A stretch of 64,000 nucleotides of DNA from Proteus mirabilis ATCC 29906 (GCF_000160755.1 NZ_GG668578.1:31767-95766); one strand, 5' to 3'. Counted from the stretch's first letter, positions 1 through 10,296 are shown. Numbers and translations: made by a program. Notes: generated by a model from the sequence alone, not told the origin.

Positions 1-4
1 ATTA

Positions 5-1258
5 TTAGCGACGTAATGTATTGTCGCCGTAACCAATCCATTTATAGGTGGTTAGAGCATCTAATCCCATAGGGCCTCGTGCATGTAGCTTTTGTGTACT
101 CACCGCTACTTCAGCACCTAAGCCAAACTGTCCACCATCTGTAAAACGTGTGCTAGCATTCACATATACCGCAGCAGAATCAACTTGGCGTACAAAGCGA
201 TCAGCATGACTGATAGATTGCGTTAAAATAGCATCTGAGTGCGCGGTACCATATTGGCGAATATGAGCAATTGCCGCCGTTAAATCATTAACGACTTCAA
301 CATTCAGATCCAGTGATAGCCATTCATCACAATAATCTGCTTCAGTCACATCGACGACCGTCGCACGTCCCTTTTTCAATGCAGTTATAGCGCGTTGACT
401 GGCATGCAAAGTAACCTTTTGTGCTGCCATCGCATCACTTAATTGAGGCAAGAAACTCTCCGCAATAGCTTCATGTACCAATAGCGTTTCTAACGAATTA
501 CATGCGCTTGGACGCTGAACTTTAGCATTAATAATAACATTTAATGCTTGGTCTAAATCAGCACTTTCGTCAACAAAGGTGTGACAAACACCAATCCCCC
601 CCGTGATCACAGGAATAGTGGATTGTTCACGACATAACTTATGTAATCCTGCACCACCTCGAGGAATAAGCATATCAATATACTCATCCATTTTTAGCAT
701 TTTTGCGACTAATTCACGATCTGGCTTATCGATAGCTTGAATAGCAGCCGCAGGAATAGCGCATGTTTCTAGTGCTTGCTGGATCACCGCGACAACGGCT
801 TGGTTAGTATGGTGAGTCTCTTTTCCGCCACGGAGAATAGCCGCATTCCCTGTTTTTAGGCATAAAGATGCTACATCTATAGTCACATTTGGACGAGCTT
901 CGTAAATAACGCCAACAACCCCTAAAGGGACTCGGCGGCGTTCTAAACGTAAGCCACTGTCTAACAAACGACCATCTATCACTTGACCTACAGGATCTTC
1001 TAGATGACAAACTTGGCGAACATCATCAGCGATCGCTTTTAAACGTTCTGATGTGAGTAATAAACGATCAAGCATTGCAGCATTAATATTAGACTCTCGT
1101 GCCGCCACCATATCTTTTTCATTAGCAGCAAGAATAATGGCTTCTTGCTGTTCTAATAAATCAGCGATGACTAACAGTGCCTGATTTTTTTGTTCGGTTG
1201 ATAGCTGAGCTAAGTGCCAAGAAGCTTCTCGCGCCGCTTTTCCCATTTGTTCTAACAT
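5..1258 (-). CDS. proA: Gamma-glutamyl phosphate reductase
   Basis: Second enzyme of proline synthesis: NADPH-dependent reduction of gamma-glutamyl phosphate to glutamate semialdehyde, in the cytoplasm. The 417-residue length matches the family. The aldehyde-dehydrogenase-type catalytic cysteine is at about residue 253 in [14 protein letters not shown], and the family motif [20 protein letters not shown] is present. It lies 11 bases downstream of proB on the same strand, so the two form the usual proBA operon whose products act as a complex. Its stop codon is almost at the window edge, so anything downstream is not visible. Confidence 0.97.
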   Translation of the reverse strand: MLEQMGKAAREASWHLAQLSTEQKNQALLVIADLLEQQEAIILAANEKDMVAARESNINAAMLDRLLLTSERLKAIADDVRQVCHLEDPVGQVIDGRLLDSGLRLERRRVPLGVVGVIYEARPNVTIDVASLCLKTGNAAILRGGKETHHTNQAVVAVIQQALETCAIPAAAIQAIDKPDRELVAKMLKMDEYIDMLIPRGGAGLHKLCREQSTIPVITGGIGVCHTFVDESADLDQALNVIINAKVQRPSACNSLETLLVHEAIAESFLPQLSDAMAAQKVTLHASQRAITALKKGRATVVDVTEADYCDEWLSLDLNVEVVNDLTAAIAHIRQYGTAHSDAILTQSISHADRFVRQVDSAAVYVNASTRFTDGGQFGLGAEVAVSTQKLHARGPMGLDALTTYKWIGYGDNTLRR

Positions 1259-1269
1259 ATTTATACTCC

Positions 1270-2373
1270 CTAGCTCACAATCATATCATCACGGTGAACC
1301 GCAACACTGCCATACTCATAACCTAAAATTTGACTAATCTCTTGCGAATGGTGCCCCGCAATTAAGCGTAGCGCATCACTATTATAATGCGCGACACCAT
1401 GAGCAAGATCTTTTCCTTGCAAACTTTGAATGCGGATAACACACCCTCGAGAAAAGTCACCTTTAATTTCTTTAATACCTTTAGGTAAAAGAGAACTCCC
1501 CTGCTCTTTAATCGCCTTTTCAGCCCCATTATCAACAATGATAACCCCTGCGACTGGAGCACCAAAAATCCATCGTTTACGCGTTTCAAGGGGGCTTTTT
1601 AAACCATGAAAGAGTGTTCCGACAGGTTCATTATCAATAACTTTACTGATAACATCAGGCTTAACACCGGCGGCAATAACAACGTCAATACCAGCACGCC
1701 CTGCAACAGTGGCCGCTTGTAACTTAGTTGCCATACCTCCAGTACCTAAACCAGAGACACTATCACCGGCCATTTGACGTAATTCATCGTTGATATCAAA
1801 AACTTCTGGAATAAGCTTCGCATCCGGATTGCTACGAGGATCGGCCGTATATAGACCTTCGATATCAGTAAGTAATAGGAGTTTATCAGCGCCACCTAAA
1901 ATGGCAGCTAATGCCGAAAGATTGTCGTTATCCCCTACTTTTATTTCTGCAGTAGCAACGGCATCGTTTTCATTGATAACAGGAATAATCTTGTTATCTA
2001 ATAATGCATGCAGTGTATCACGCGCATTCAAAAAACGTTCTCTATCTTCTATATCCGCGCGAGTTAATAACATTTGCCCAATATGAATACCATAAATAGC
2101 AAATAGCTGTTTCCATACCTGAATTAAAGCACTTTGCCCCACAGCGGCTAATAGTTGTTTAGATGCTATTGTTGCGGGCAAATCGGGGTAGTTTAAATAT
2201 TCACGCCCTGCCGCTATTGCTCCCGACGTGACAATAATTATCCGGTGCCCTTTTTCGTGTTGTTTTGCACATTGGCGAACCAGCTCTACAATATGAGACT
2301 GATCCAGACGTCGTGAACCACCAGTCAGTACACTTGTCCCTAATTTAACAACCAGCGTTTGGCTGCTACTCAT
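1270..2373 (-). CDS. proB: Glutamate 5-kinase
   Basis: First, feedback-controlled step of proline synthesis: ATP-dependent phosphorylation of glutamate. The N-terminal amino-acid kinase domain carries [11 protein letters not shown] and VTSGAIAAG, with NENDAVAT in the substrate region; the C-terminal third is a PUA domain. The open frame extends 13 codons upstream, but the ATG at 2373 ([14 protein letters not shown]) gives 367 residues, the length of the E. coli enzyme, so I chose it. It is first in the proBA operon. An 8-base inverted repeat (GCGTTATG/CATAACGC, 2431-2454) lies in its leader; its role is unknown. Confidence 0.96.
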   Translation of the reverse strand: MSSSQTLVVKLGTSVLTGGSRRLDQSHIVELVRQCAKQHEKGHRIIIVTSGAIAAGREYLNYPDLPATIASKQLLAAVGQSALIQVWKQLFAIYGIHIGQMLLTRADIEDRERFLNARDTLHALLDNKIIPVINENDAVATAEIKVGDNDNLSALAAILGGADKLLLLTDIEGLYTADPRSNPDAKLIPEVFDINDELRQMAGDSVSGLGTGGMATKLQAATVAGRAGIDVVIAAGVKPDVISKVIDNEPVGTLFHGLKSPLETRKRWIFGAPVAGVIIVDNGAEKAIKEQGSSLLPKGIKEIKGDFSRGCVIRIQSLQGKDLAHGVAHYNSDALRLIAGHHSQEISQILGYEYGSVAVHRDDMIVS

Positions 2374-2462
2374 AACATTTACCATTTTTTGTTGATTTAA
2401 AAGATCATACACTGTTTTATCAGGAGAGAAGCGTTATGCCAACTGACATAACGCAAAATCTA

Positions 2463-2492
2463 TGAAAAGTTGCCCTAACACAAAATTAGGGC
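2463..2492 (-). terminator. Probable terminator hairpin at the end of crl
   Basis: An inverted repeat GCCCTAA/TTAGGGC with a loop of about seven bases overlaps the crl stop codon. Read on the minus strand it is followed by AACTTTTC, a weak T-rich tail. It separates crl from proB. Confidence 0.45.
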
Positions 2493-2887
2493 TTAAGGGG
2501 AAGAGGAAAATTGCTCATTTTTTCATCTGGAACTAGCGTCATCTCTAATTCACTTACCGCCACTTGTAGAAAATCATGAAAACGAATAAGTGTTTCATGT
2601 ATTGATTCAATCACATCTTTTTTACTTATTACTTGATTAACCCAATCGCCATTTTTATCGAATAGGCCAACTTGGTAATAATAAATTAACTGTTCACCAT
2701 TACGTTCAAGTTCCATCCACCAGCCCCAAAACTCTCGTTTTTCTGGTGTGACTTTCTTATTTACACAAACAGCTAAACAATCAAAAAAAAACTGGCTTTC
2801 TTGGCATTGTTGCTCACGGATATAAGGTCCTATTTGAGCAAAACGTTTTAATAACTTACCTCGGGTAGGGTGCAAAGATGAAGTCAT
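2486..2887 (-). CDS. crl: Sigma factor-binding protein Crl
   Basis: Crl binds RpoS and favours assembly of the RpoS-RNA polymerase holoenzyme, strengthening stationary-phase and curli-type gene expression. The 133-residue length and the N-terminal signature (LHPTRGKLLKRFAQIGPYIRE, FFFDCLAVCVNKK, FWGWWMELE) match the family. It lies upstream of proB on the same strand, the usual enterobacterial order. It probably has its own promoter in the 70-base gap after frsA. Confidence 0.95.
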   Translation of the reverse strand: MTSSLHPTRGKLLKRFAQIGPYIREQQCQESQFFFDCLAVCVNKKVTPEKREFWGWWMELERNGEQLIYYYQVGLFDKNGDWVNQVISKKDVIESIHETLIRFHDFLQVAVSELEMTLVPDEKMSNFPLPLKP

Positions 2888-2958
2888 AAATTCAGTCTCC
2901 TTATCACCTCTACTGTTATATAATCTATTATAATTAGCAAGTTATTGTTTGAAATTAT

Positions 2959-4209
2959 TTATATTAATTTAGCATAGATCCAATCTGCACTTTTAGTTAA
3001 TGCCTGTTCAAGCCCTTTATAAAGTGGTTTTTCTTTTATTTCTACTATATCGCCATCCATAGAAGAGCGAGCAATGAGCTGCGAATCCTCTTTAGGACTA
3101 ATTTCATCCCCTTTCCAATAAACACTCATCATCGGCACTGGCATACGACGACCAATCAACCCTTGGTTTTTCAGTGAATAACTACTTAACGATAGTCTGA
3201 GATTGTTTTCATCTATATTTAATAATCCTAAGCGGCTCGCCAGTACATCAAGATACATAATGGGGATTTTCTTCTGTAATTCCGCTTGAGTAAAAAAGGC
3301 ATGAATTAATGGCCCTAATGCCACAACACCTTTAATCAATTTTGGATAAAGATAGGCTAAACGCACCGCAATATTGGCACCAAACCGAAATCCCATTACG
3401 CCCACTCGAGTGTGATCAATCCATGGAATATCTCCCAACTGCTGTAAAATATCGCCATGCAATTGACAGGTATTTTCGCTGAGTTTCTGCTTAACAGAAT
3501 AACCGATAGATGGCATATCTACGGTTAACATCGCGATACCTTTTGGTGATAAGTAGCGCCTAAAAAAGTTAACATAATCACTTTGTAAACTATCTAACCC
3601 ACCACAAAAAATGACTGTTGGATAAGGTCCTTTACACCCTTTAGGTAGATGTAAAAATCCACTGGTAGTTCCTTTACCTGTTAATTTAAATGTCAGTTTT
3701 TTTACTTCAAATGAAGAGAATTTCATGGCATTTTCAAAAGCTTTCATCGCCAATACTACCGCTTGATCAGCAAGAAAATCGCCATTAATAAATGGATAAG
3801 CAGCAATACTATAAAGGTTTGCCGCCCGTAACCAACAATTAGCGGCTGCTTCCTCTGAGGTCTCTCGTAACGCTTTTTGTTGCCAAATCATTGCTTGATG
3901 AGACCATTCAAATGACCAGTTGCCACGTCGATAGCCAACGACTGTATCAATAAATTTATCATCACTGCGTGGCGCATCAAAAATAGCAATGCGACTTAAT
4001 ACTTCTTCGATCTCTATGGGGGAAATACCTCGCCAGATCCACTGTAGACGTTGAATTGTGCGATACCAATTTTGCTGGCTCATCCCATTAAGTACAGAGT
4101 ACGAATCAATATTAGATTTAGGGTGTGTGTACTGTATTAACGTTGAGGTTTCCGCATGTTTAGCACGAGGTTTAAATAACGTTTCAGAAAGATTTGTATT
4201 ATTTGCCAT
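2959..4209 (-). CDS. frsA: Esterase / fermentation-respiration switch protein FrsA
   Basis: Alpha/beta-hydrolase fold protein related to E. coli FrsA (YafA), described as a partner of glucose-specific EIIA and/or an esterase. Visible features: N-terminal NLSETLFKPR, the FCGGLDSLQSDY region, and GFRFGANIAVRLAYL, where a serine hydrolase would have its nucleophile elbow; here the elbow reads G-F-R-F-G, as in other FrsA proteins, with no serine. A TTG four codons further upstream keeps the frame open, but the ATG at 4209 has AAGAG upstream and aligns with the family start, giving 416 residues. It sits between gpt and crl. Confidence 0.93.
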   Translation of the reverse strand: MANNTNLSETLFKPRAKHAETSTLIQYTHPKSNIDSYSVLNGMSQQNWYRTIQRLQWIWRGISPIEIEEVLSRIAIFDAPRSDDKFIDTVVGYRRGNWSFEWSHQAMIWQQKALRETSEEAAANCWLRAANLYSIAAYPFINGDFLADQAVVLAMKAFENAMKFSSFEVKKLTFKLTGKGTTSGFLHLPKGCKGPYPTVIFCGGLDSLQSDYVNFFRRYLSPKGIAMLTVDMPSIGYSVKQKLSENTCQLHGDILQQLGDIPWIDHTRVGVMGFRFGANIAVRLAYLYPKLIKGVVALGPLIHAFFTQAELQKKIPIMYLDVLASRLGLLNIDENNLRLSLSSYSLKNQGLIGRRMPVPMMSVYWKGDEISPKEDSQLIARSSMDGDIVEIKEKPLYKGLEQALTKSADWIYAKLI

Positions 4210-4361
4210 ATCACTCTTCAAATCAGTGTGTATCGTATAATGAGGCTCAAAATTCTGCTCATATCATAACATGGATTTCACTTCTACAGTGGAATAGCAG
4301 ATCAACATCAGCACGAAGAGATAGGAAAAGCGTAAGGTCATCAAAAATAAAGCCGATATAA

Positions 4362-4408
4362 AAAATCCTCGCATAGGAACTGGGGTCAGTTCAATAAACG
4401 AGGATTTT
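4362..4408 (-). terminator. Rho-independent terminator after gpt
   Basis: A long stem (AAAATCCTCG/CGAGGATTTT) encloses a second perfect hairpin (GAACTG/CAGTTC). Read on the minus strand it ends in GGATTTTTTAT, a good T tract. It follows gpt and precedes frsA. Confidence 0.8.
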
Positions 4409-4441
4409 ATCAATATATTTGAATTAATTGATTAAGATAAA

Positions 4442-4903
4442 TTATTTTTTATCACAAACAGGGGGAACAAACATAACGCCCATATCCCAAGGTTGTTCAA
4501 TCCAGGTATTTTGTGGAATATCAACCACAAAATCATCAACTAACGGACGCCCTTCTGGCTTAGCAAAGATAGTGACAAAATGTGCTTTCGGATACATTTC
4601 ACGGATAACTTTTGCGGTGCCACCTGTATCAACTAAATCGTCAACAACGATAAAACCTTCACCATCACCTTCTGCTTTTTTTAAGATTTTGAGGTCACGT
4701 TGATGGTCATGATCATAGCTAGAAATACAGACAGTATCCACATGGCGGATACCCAATTCACGAGCAAGTAATGCGGCAGGAACTAATCCACCACGACTGA
4801 CGGCAATAATGCCTGTCCATTGTTCGACTGGTAACAAACGTTGTGCCAATTGACGGGCATGTATTTGCAACATATCCCACGTTACAACATATTTTTCGCT
4901 CAT
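4442..4903 (-). CDS. gpt: Xanthine-guanine phosphoribosyltransferase
   Basis: Purine salvage enzyme that converts xanthine, guanine and less well hypoxanthine to nucleotides using PRPP. At 153 residues it is family length (E. coli 152). The PRPP-binding loop [14 protein letters not shown] is at residues 83-96 and the substrate loop SRGGLVPA at 36-43. It is transcribed alone, divergent from pepD, with a strong hairpin terminator downstream. Confidence 0.97.
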   Translation of the reverse strand: MSEKYVVTWDMLQIHARQLAQRLLPVEQWTGIIAVSRGGLVPAALLARELGIRHVDTVCISSYDHDHQRDLKILKKAEGDGEGFIVVDDLVDTGGTAKVIREMYPKAHFVTIFAKPEGRPLVDDFVVDIPQNTWIEQPWDMGVMFVPPVCDKK

Positions 4904-5256
4904 AATATTGTGATCCTAGCTACTTGAAATTCGAGAGAAGCTTTTTTGCGGAAAAAAAGGTTGCGCGAGATTATAGTGATTTGAGCGTTCAAAAACCAGA
5001 GAAAACATAAAAATGGTCGAGATAATCCTCATTTTTCCTGATATGTGTTTTTTTTGTCTAAAAAATACGCAATAAAAAAGCGAACACCAACACAGAAATC
5101 CAAATTATTAGATAGATACGTAAGAGAATGACGCATTCATCAAAAGAAAGTGATATTCTCAATTATATTTGGCGAATAACGCTCAGAATAATAAAGCTAA
5201 CCCTTAAGAAAGCGGTAGGCTATTCATAACACAGATGCTGTTAGAGGAGATCCATC
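4904..5256. other. Divergent gpt/pepD intergenic region
   Basis: About 350 AT-rich bases that must hold the promoters of gpt and pepD. The sequence GTTAGAGGAGATCC just before 5257 supplies a good ribosome binding site for pepD. I see no operator that I can name and no small gene. Confidence 0.5.
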
Positions 5257-6714
5257 GTGTCTGAACTATCTACTCTATCCCCACAACCATTATGGGATAT
5301 TTTTGCAAAAATTTGTTCAATTCCACACCCTTCATACCATGAAGAAGCCTTAGCGTCCCACATTATGGCTTGGGCGACAGAAAAAGGTTTATCTGTAGAG
5401 CGCGATGCGGTAGGAAATATTTTAATCCGTAAACCTGCCACCAAAGGTATGGAAGATCGTAAAACAGTCGTTTTACAAGCGCACTTAGATATGGTGCCAC
5501 AAAAAAATAACGATACCGAACACGACTTTACCAAAGATCCTATCCAACCTTATATTGATGGTGAATGGGTAAAAGCGAAAGGCACCACATTAGGTGCAGA
5601 TAATGGTGTTGGTATGGCTTCTGCACTTGCTGTATTAGCTGACGATACTGTTAAACATGGCCCCTTAGAAGTATTGTTAACCATGACAGAAGAAACTGGA
5701 ATGGATGGTGCTTTTGGACTACAGCCTGGTTGGTTACAAGCAGATATTCTGATTAATACAGACTCAGAAGAAGAAGGCGAAATCTATATGGGTTGTGCCG
5801 GTGGTATTGATGTTAAAACCACGGTAGACCTCACTTATGAAGCTATTCCTGCAAACCATATCGTCAAAAAACTGGTACTAAAAGGCCTAAATGGCGGCCA
5901 CTCTGGTGGTGATATTCATTTAGGTTTAGGTAATGCAAACAAATTATTAGCGCGTTTCCTTGCTGAACATGCGGATGAATTAGCACTAAAATTAATTGAT
6001 TTCCATGGTGGTACACTGCGTAATGCTATCCCTCGTGAAGCGCATATTATTTTTGCTATTCCTGCGGATAAAGCGACTCAATTAAATAGCATTACCACAG
6101 AATTTGAAGCGCTATTAAAAAGTGAATTAGCCATTGCTGAAAAAAATCTAGCTATCGAATTAACAGATACTAGCACCGAAAAACCAGTATTTACTGCTGA
6201 TTGTCAATCTCGCACTATCAATTTACTTAATGCCATGCCAAATGGTGTTATCCGCATGAGTGATGATGTGGAAGGTGTGGTTGAAACCTCATTAAACGTC
6301 GGTGTAGTGAGTATTGTTGACGATAAAGTAGAAATCCTATGTTTAATTCGCTCTCTGATTGATAGCGGTAAAACTTATGTTGTTAGCATGCTGACAGCAT
6401 TAGCCAAACTTGCTCAAGCAGATATCGAAACCAAAGGTGGTTATCCTGGCTGGAAACCTGATGCGGATTCACCGGTTATGCACTTAGTACGCGACACTTA
6501 TCAACAACTATTTGATAAAGTGCCAAATATTATGGTGATCCATGCAGGTCTTGAGTGCGGTCTATTCAAAAAACCTTATCCAGATATGGATATGGTTTCT
6601 ATTGGGCCAACCATTCGCGGTGCACATTCACCGGACGAGCGAGTACACATTAAGAGTGTAGGCCAATACTGGCAATTACTGACTGCCATTTTAAAAGCGA
6701 TCCCAGCTAAATAA
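5257..6714 (+). CDS. pepD: Aminoacyl-histidine dipeptidase (peptidase D)
   Basis: Cytosolic M20-family metallodipeptidase that cleaves Xaa-His dipeptides and other dipeptides. Two-zinc-site residues are visible in the order expected: QAHLDMVPQ near residue 80, GADNGVGMA near 118, EETGMDGAFG near 149 and NTDSEEEGEIY near 170; a late GLECGLFKK carries the C-terminal motif. The length (485) matches E. coli PepD. The start has a GGAG site eight to nine bases upstream. It is single, divergent from gpt, and followed by a strong terminator. Confidence 0.96.
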   Translation: MSELSTLSPQPLWDIFAKICSIPHPSYHEEALASHIMAWATEKGLSVERDAVGNILIRKPATKGMEDRKTVVLQAHLDMVPQKNNDTEHDFTKDPIQPYIDGEWVKAKGTTLGADNGVGMASALAVLADDTVKHGPLEVLLTMTEETGMDGAFGLQPGWLQADILINTDSEEEGEIYMGCAGGIDVKTTVDLTYEAIPANHIVKKLVLKGLNGGHSGGDIHLGLGNANKLLARFLAEHADELALKLIDFHGGTLRNAIPREAHIIFAIPADKATQLNSITTEFEALLKSELAIAEKNLAIELTDTSTEKPVFTADCQSRTINLLNAMPNGVIRMSDDVEGVVETSLNVGVVSIVDDKVEILCLIRSLIDSGKTYVVSMLTALAKLAQADIETKGGYPGWKPDADSPVMHLVRDTYQQLFDKVPNIMVIHAGLECGLFKKPYPDMDMVSIGPTIRGAHSPDERVHIKSVGQYWQLLTAILKAIPAK

Positions 6715-6735
6715 TTTTACTTAAAAACAGTTATC

Positions 6736-6763
6736 AAACCCGCTTAATAAGCGGGTTTTTTGT
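6736..6763 (+). terminator. Rho-independent terminator after pepD
   Basis: Stem AAACCCGCTT/AAGCGGGTTT with a three-base loop, followed by a run of T. It lies 22 bases after the pepD stop. Confidence 0.85.
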
Positions 6764-6864
6764 TATTTTATCTCCCTATAACTTATTCCCAACCCACCTT
6801 ATAAAAGCCAATTCTTATACTATTTTGTAATAAAAATTAATACTAATAAAAATAATTTATAGAA

Positions 6865-6879
6865 TAATAATAATTATCA
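6865..6879 (+). promoter_or_regulatory. Fur box upstream of siderophore receptor
   Basis: TAATAATAATTATCA matches the 7-1-7 Fur motif TGATAATnATTATCA at 13 of the 14 defined positions. It lies about 85 bases upstream of the TonB-dependent receptor start, a normal place for iron-dependent repression. Confidence 0.75.
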
Positions 6880-6962
6880 TTAGTATTAATATTTACATAA
6901 TGGTATTTTCACCATTACCGCATTTTAGGTAAAGAAAAATTAAAAATTTAAAGGGATCAACA

Positions 6963-9125
6963 GTGTCTAAAAAAATTATTGCTACCAACCTATTACTTGC
7001 TCTCCCCTTCAGTCTGTTATCGTTACAAATTCATGCCGCAATGACACAAAATTCACCTGATAAAATCATTGTTACCGCATCCCCCTCACAAGATCCGCAA
7101 GGACCAATTTCAGGTTTAGTGGCAACAAAAACACTATCAACAAATAAAATACTTAGTGATATAGATAAGACACCACAATCAATCAGTGTCATTACACGCG
7201 ACCAGATGGATGCGCAAGATGTCAGTTCAGTCTCTCAAGCATTGCGGTACACACCTGGCGTTTTCACTGAATATCGCGGCAGTTCAAACCGAAATGATGA
7301 AATCTTTATTCGTGGATATAGCTATGCCCCCCGTTTTCTTGATGGACTTAGTTATGGTATGGGAGCCTCATCTTCTACAGGAGCTATTGACCCTTGGCTA
7401 TTAGAGAGAGTTGAGCTGATCCGTGGCCCGTCTTCTGTTCTATATGGTCAATTAAATCCAGGTGGTCTTGTGGCAATGACCAGCAAAAGACCCACTTCAA
7501 CAACCATTAATCATATTCAAGCACGTGTAGGAAATGATAAATTAGCAGAGACAGCTTTTGATTTTGCAGGCTCATTAAGTGATGATAATCGTATTCTCTA
7601 TCGCCTTAATGGATTAGCAAAAACACAACATACTCAAATTAAAGACTATAAAGAAGAACGATTTGCCCTTGCCCCTGCCATCACTTTTTTGCCAAATGAG
7701 CAGACACGTTTAACGTTATTAAGTTTTATTCAACAAGAGCCCGAAGCGGGATACCGTAATTTTTTGCCAGCTTATGGTACGGTCAAAACAACACCCGAAG
7801 GCACCATTCCATTTGATTTCAATGTAAATAATGCTGATTATCACCAATCATGGCGCCAACAATATGGCGTTGGTTATGAATTTGAACATGAATTTAATGA
7901 TAGATTAAAATTGATCCAAAATGCCCGTTATAGCCATATCAAACAAAAATATAAATATCTTGTTTTTGGTTCATTAAGAAAAGATAACCCTTATATTCTT
8001 GAGCGCCGAGCTCAACAGGAAAAACGAGAAACAGATACATTTGGTATTGATACTCGACTACAAGCTGATTTTGATACTGAAAAATTAGCGCATACAGTAA
8101 TTATAGGTATTGATTATCAATGGAGTAAAAATAAAGACAATTTATTGCAAGCGATGGGCCCAGAATATGATTTGGATTGGCGAAATCCTAATTATCATTA
8201 TCCTATTGATATCAGTTTACAAAAACCGGTGACAAATCAATTACAAAAACACGACCAGTTAGGGATCTATTTGCAAGATCAGATCCAATGGAAAAACTGG
8301 ATCTTATTAGGGGGATTACGCCAAGATTGGGCGCAAGTTCGTACCTATGATCACATCAAAAGCAGCAAAGACCAACAAGACGACCAGAAGCTAACCGGTC
8401 GAGTGGGTCTACTCTATGCCTTTGATAATGGTATTTCACCTTATATTAGTTATAGCACCTCTTTTGAACCTAATTTACAGACACGAAGAGCTCCGGGTAG
8501 TGCACCATTTGAGCCAAGTGAAGGACGTCAATTAGAAGCAGGAATAAAATACCTCACCCCAAATGAACAGACATTAGCAACACTCTCTATTTACCAATTA
8601 CAACAACGTAATGTGACTAACTATAACGCTGAAAAAGCCTATTTTGAGCCAGTAGGTGAAATTAGAAGCCGTGGTATTGAAGCGCAAATTAATAGCCAAT
8701 TAACTGAAAATATATCATTTATTAGTAGCTATGCTTATACCGATACTGAAGTGAGAAAAACCATCACCGCAGGTACACAAGGAAAAGAATTACCACGGGT
8801 TCCTAAACATATGGCATCATTTTGGGGGCAGTATGATGAAACATCAGGGCTATTTAATGGTGCTAAAGCGGGCTTTGGTGTGAGATATATCGGTGTATCT
8901 CAAGGTGACACTAAAAATACGATTAGTGTACCTGCAGTCACTTTGTATGATGCCATGGTAGGTTATTCTTTAGGCGAGTTATCCTCCTCTTTAAAAGGGG
9001 CTGAAGTTCAACTAAATATGAATAATATTGCCAACAAACACTATGTTGCCTCTTGTGCGGGTGAAACTGCCTGTTTTTATGGCATTGGCAGAACCATGAC
9101 AGCAACGATAAATTACCGCTGGTGA
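6963..9125 (+). CDS. TonB-dependent siderophore receptor
   Basis: Outer-membrane ferric-siderophore transporter of the FhuA/FoxA-like group. It has a signal peptide (cleavage near HAA-MTQ), then a TonB-box-like DKIIVTASP, a plug domain (TPQSISVITRDQMDAQDV, ALRYTPGVF, LIRGPSSVLYGQLNPGG) and a 22-strand barrel ending in aromatic YRW. The length (720) is normal. The chosen start is GTG at 6963, preceded by AAAGGG. No ABC permease genes are adjacent, so it probably supplies a system encoded elsewhere; the siderophore cannot be read from sequence. The Fur box upstream predicts induction by iron starvation. Confidence 0.92.
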   Translation: MSKKIIATNLLLALPFSLLSLQIHAAMTQNSPDKIIVTASPSQDPQGPISGLVATKTLSTNKILSDIDKTPQSISVITRDQMDAQDVSSVSQALRYTPGVFTEYRGSSNRNDEIFIRGYSYAPRFLDGLSYGMGASSSTGAIDPWLLERVELIRGPSSVLYGQLNPGGLVAMTSKRPTSTTINHIQARVGNDKLAETAFDFAGSLSDDNRILYRLNGLAKTQHTQIKDYKEERFALAPAITFLPNEQTRLTLLSFIQQEPEAGYRNFLPAYGTVKTTPEGTIPFDFNVNNADYHQSWRQQYGVGYEFEHEFNDRLKLIQNARYSHIKQKYKYLVFGSLRKDNPYILERRAQQEKRETDTFGIDTRLQADFDTEKLAHTVIIGIDYQWSKNKDNLLQAMGPEYDLDWRNPNYHYPIDISLQKPVTNQLQKHDQLGIYLQDQIQWKNWILLGGLRQDWAQVRTYDHIKSSKDQQDDQKLTGRVGLLYAFDNGISPYISYSTSFEPNLQTRRAPGSAPFEPSEGRQLEAGIKYLTPNEQTLATLSIYQLQQRNVTNYNAEKAYFEPVGEIRSRGIEAQINSQLTENISFISSYAYTDTEVRKTITAGTQGKELPRVPKHMASFWGQYDETSGLFNGAKAGFGVRYIGVSQGDTKNTISVPAVTLYDAMVGYSLGELSSSLKGAEVQLNMNNIANKHYVASCAGETACFYGIGRTMTATINYRW

Positions 9126-9160
9126 TCATCTATTAATTAAAAAGTATATTTAAATACATT

Positions 9161-9197
9161 AACCATAGTGCGCCTTGATGCTCGCTATGGTTTTTTA
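9161..9197. terminator. Terminator between receptor gene and dinB
   Basis: Stem AACCATAGTG/CGCTATGGTT followed by TTTTTT on the plus strand. It lies between convergent genes and best serves the receptor gene. Confidence 0.75.
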
Positions 9198-9201
9198 ATA
9201 C

Positions 9202-10257
9202 TTATAATGCTAAAAGAAGTTGTCGTTCCATTTGTGGATCTTGCAACGTAACATGAAAACCGACTAATCTTACTCCCCTGCCATTTCGACGTTCATGCCA
9301 TGCCTGATAAGCAATATCAATTAAATCCGTTTTTTCTAAAATAGGATGAGAATGCTCTTGGGTGGTTAACTGGAAATCATCAAATTTTAATTTAACCCCT
9401 TGTCTCGCAATTCTAAGATCAGGTTTCACTCGGCTTAATCGTTTTTCTAATTCATCATATAATCCATCAAGCAATGCTAAACACTCATCCCATGAATCAA
9501 TATCTTCAGCCAGTGTGCGCTCAACACCAACAGATTTTCTTAAACGTTCAGGATTGATTAATCGCTCATCAATACCATGGCTACGCTCCCATAAGCTTTG
9601 CCCAAATTTACCTAGATTTCTCACTAAGGAAATAACATCCGTACCACGAACATCAGCACAGGTTTCTAATCCCATCTCTTGTAATCGAGCAAAGGTGACT
9701 TTTCCTACTCCCGGAATTTTATTTAATGGTAATTTTAAAATAAAGTCATCCATCTGTTCAGGGGTGATCACATATTGTCCATTTGGTTTATTTAAATCAG
9801 ATGCTATTTTGGCGAGAAACTTAATCGGTGCAATACCGGCGGAAGCCGTGAGGTTAAGTTCAGCAAAAATTTGCTGGCGGATCTGTTGCGCTATCAATGT
9901 GGCAGAGCCGTGACAGTGTTTACTATCAGAGACATCAAGATAAGCTTCATCTAATGAAAGCGGCTCTATTAAATCTGTATAACGGGCAAATATTTGACGA
10001 ATTTTAGCTGAAGTCTCTTTATATAATGCCATGCGACCGGGCAATACTTTTAAATGAGGGCATAATTTTAATGCCGTAGCCGTTGACATGGCACTACGGA
10101 CACCAAAACGGCGAGCAGGATAATTAGCAGTACAGATAACACCTCGACGAGAAGCATTACCACCGACTGCGATAGGGATCTCTTTTAATGTAGGGTTATC
10201 TCTCATTTCAATCGCAGCATAGAAACAATCCATATCGACATGAATAATTTTCCGCAT
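9202..10257 (-). CDS. dinB: DNA polymerase IV
   Basis: Y-family error-prone translesion polymerase of the SOS response. Catalytic acidic residues are in HVDMDCFYAAIE (residues 5-16) and SLDEAYLDVSD near residue 103; the thumb helix-hairpin-helix is at LNKIPGVGKVTFARLQEMG, and the C-terminal little-finger domain ends in QLLLAL, where a beta-clamp-binding tail is expected. The length (351) equals E. coli Pol IV. A perfect SOS box is centred about 30 bases upstream of the start. It is convergent with the siderophore receptor gene. Confidence 0.97.
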   Translation of the reverse strand: MRKIIHVDMDCFYAAIEMRDNPTLKEIPIAVGGNASRRGVICTANYPARRFGVRSAMSTATALKLCPHLKVLPGRMALYKETSAKIRQIFARYTDLIEPLSLDEAYLDVSDSKHCHGSATLIAQQIRQQIFAELNLTASAGIAPIKFLAKIASDLNKPNGQYVITPEQMDDFILKLPLNKIPGVGKVTFARLQEMGLETCADVRGTDVISLVRNLGKFGQSLWERSHGIDERLINPERLRKSVGVERTLAEDIDSWDECLALLDGLYDELEKRLSRVKPDLRIARQGVKLKFDDFQLTTQEHSHPILEKTDLIDIAYQAWHERRNGRGVRLVGFHVTLQDPQMERQLLLAL

Positions 10258-10276
10258 ACAATCACCTCACGCTATT

Positions 10277-10296
10277 TACTGTTTAAATATACAGTA
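10277..10296 (-). promoter_or_regulatory. LexA (SOS) box of dinB
   Basis: TACTGTTTAAATATACAGTA is a fully palindromic match to the enterobacterial SOS consensus TACTG-N10-CAGTA. It sits 20 bases before the dinB start codon, so LexA would block the promoter. Confidence 0.92.

Noticed and set aside
804..1010. Open frame inside proA
   Set aside because: Same-strand frame in a strongly conserved gene, basic and Ser/Arg-rich, without a ribosome binding site: a shadow of the real gene.
2431..2454. Attenuator or riboswitch before proB
   Set aside because: There is a simple 8-base hairpin but no leader peptide, T tract or competing structure. It is not enough to support a regulatory call.
9362..9913. 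183-codon frame opposite dinB
   Set aside because: It lies fully inside dinB on the other strand, has low-complexity Ser/Asn/Pro content and no start signals: a shadow frame.
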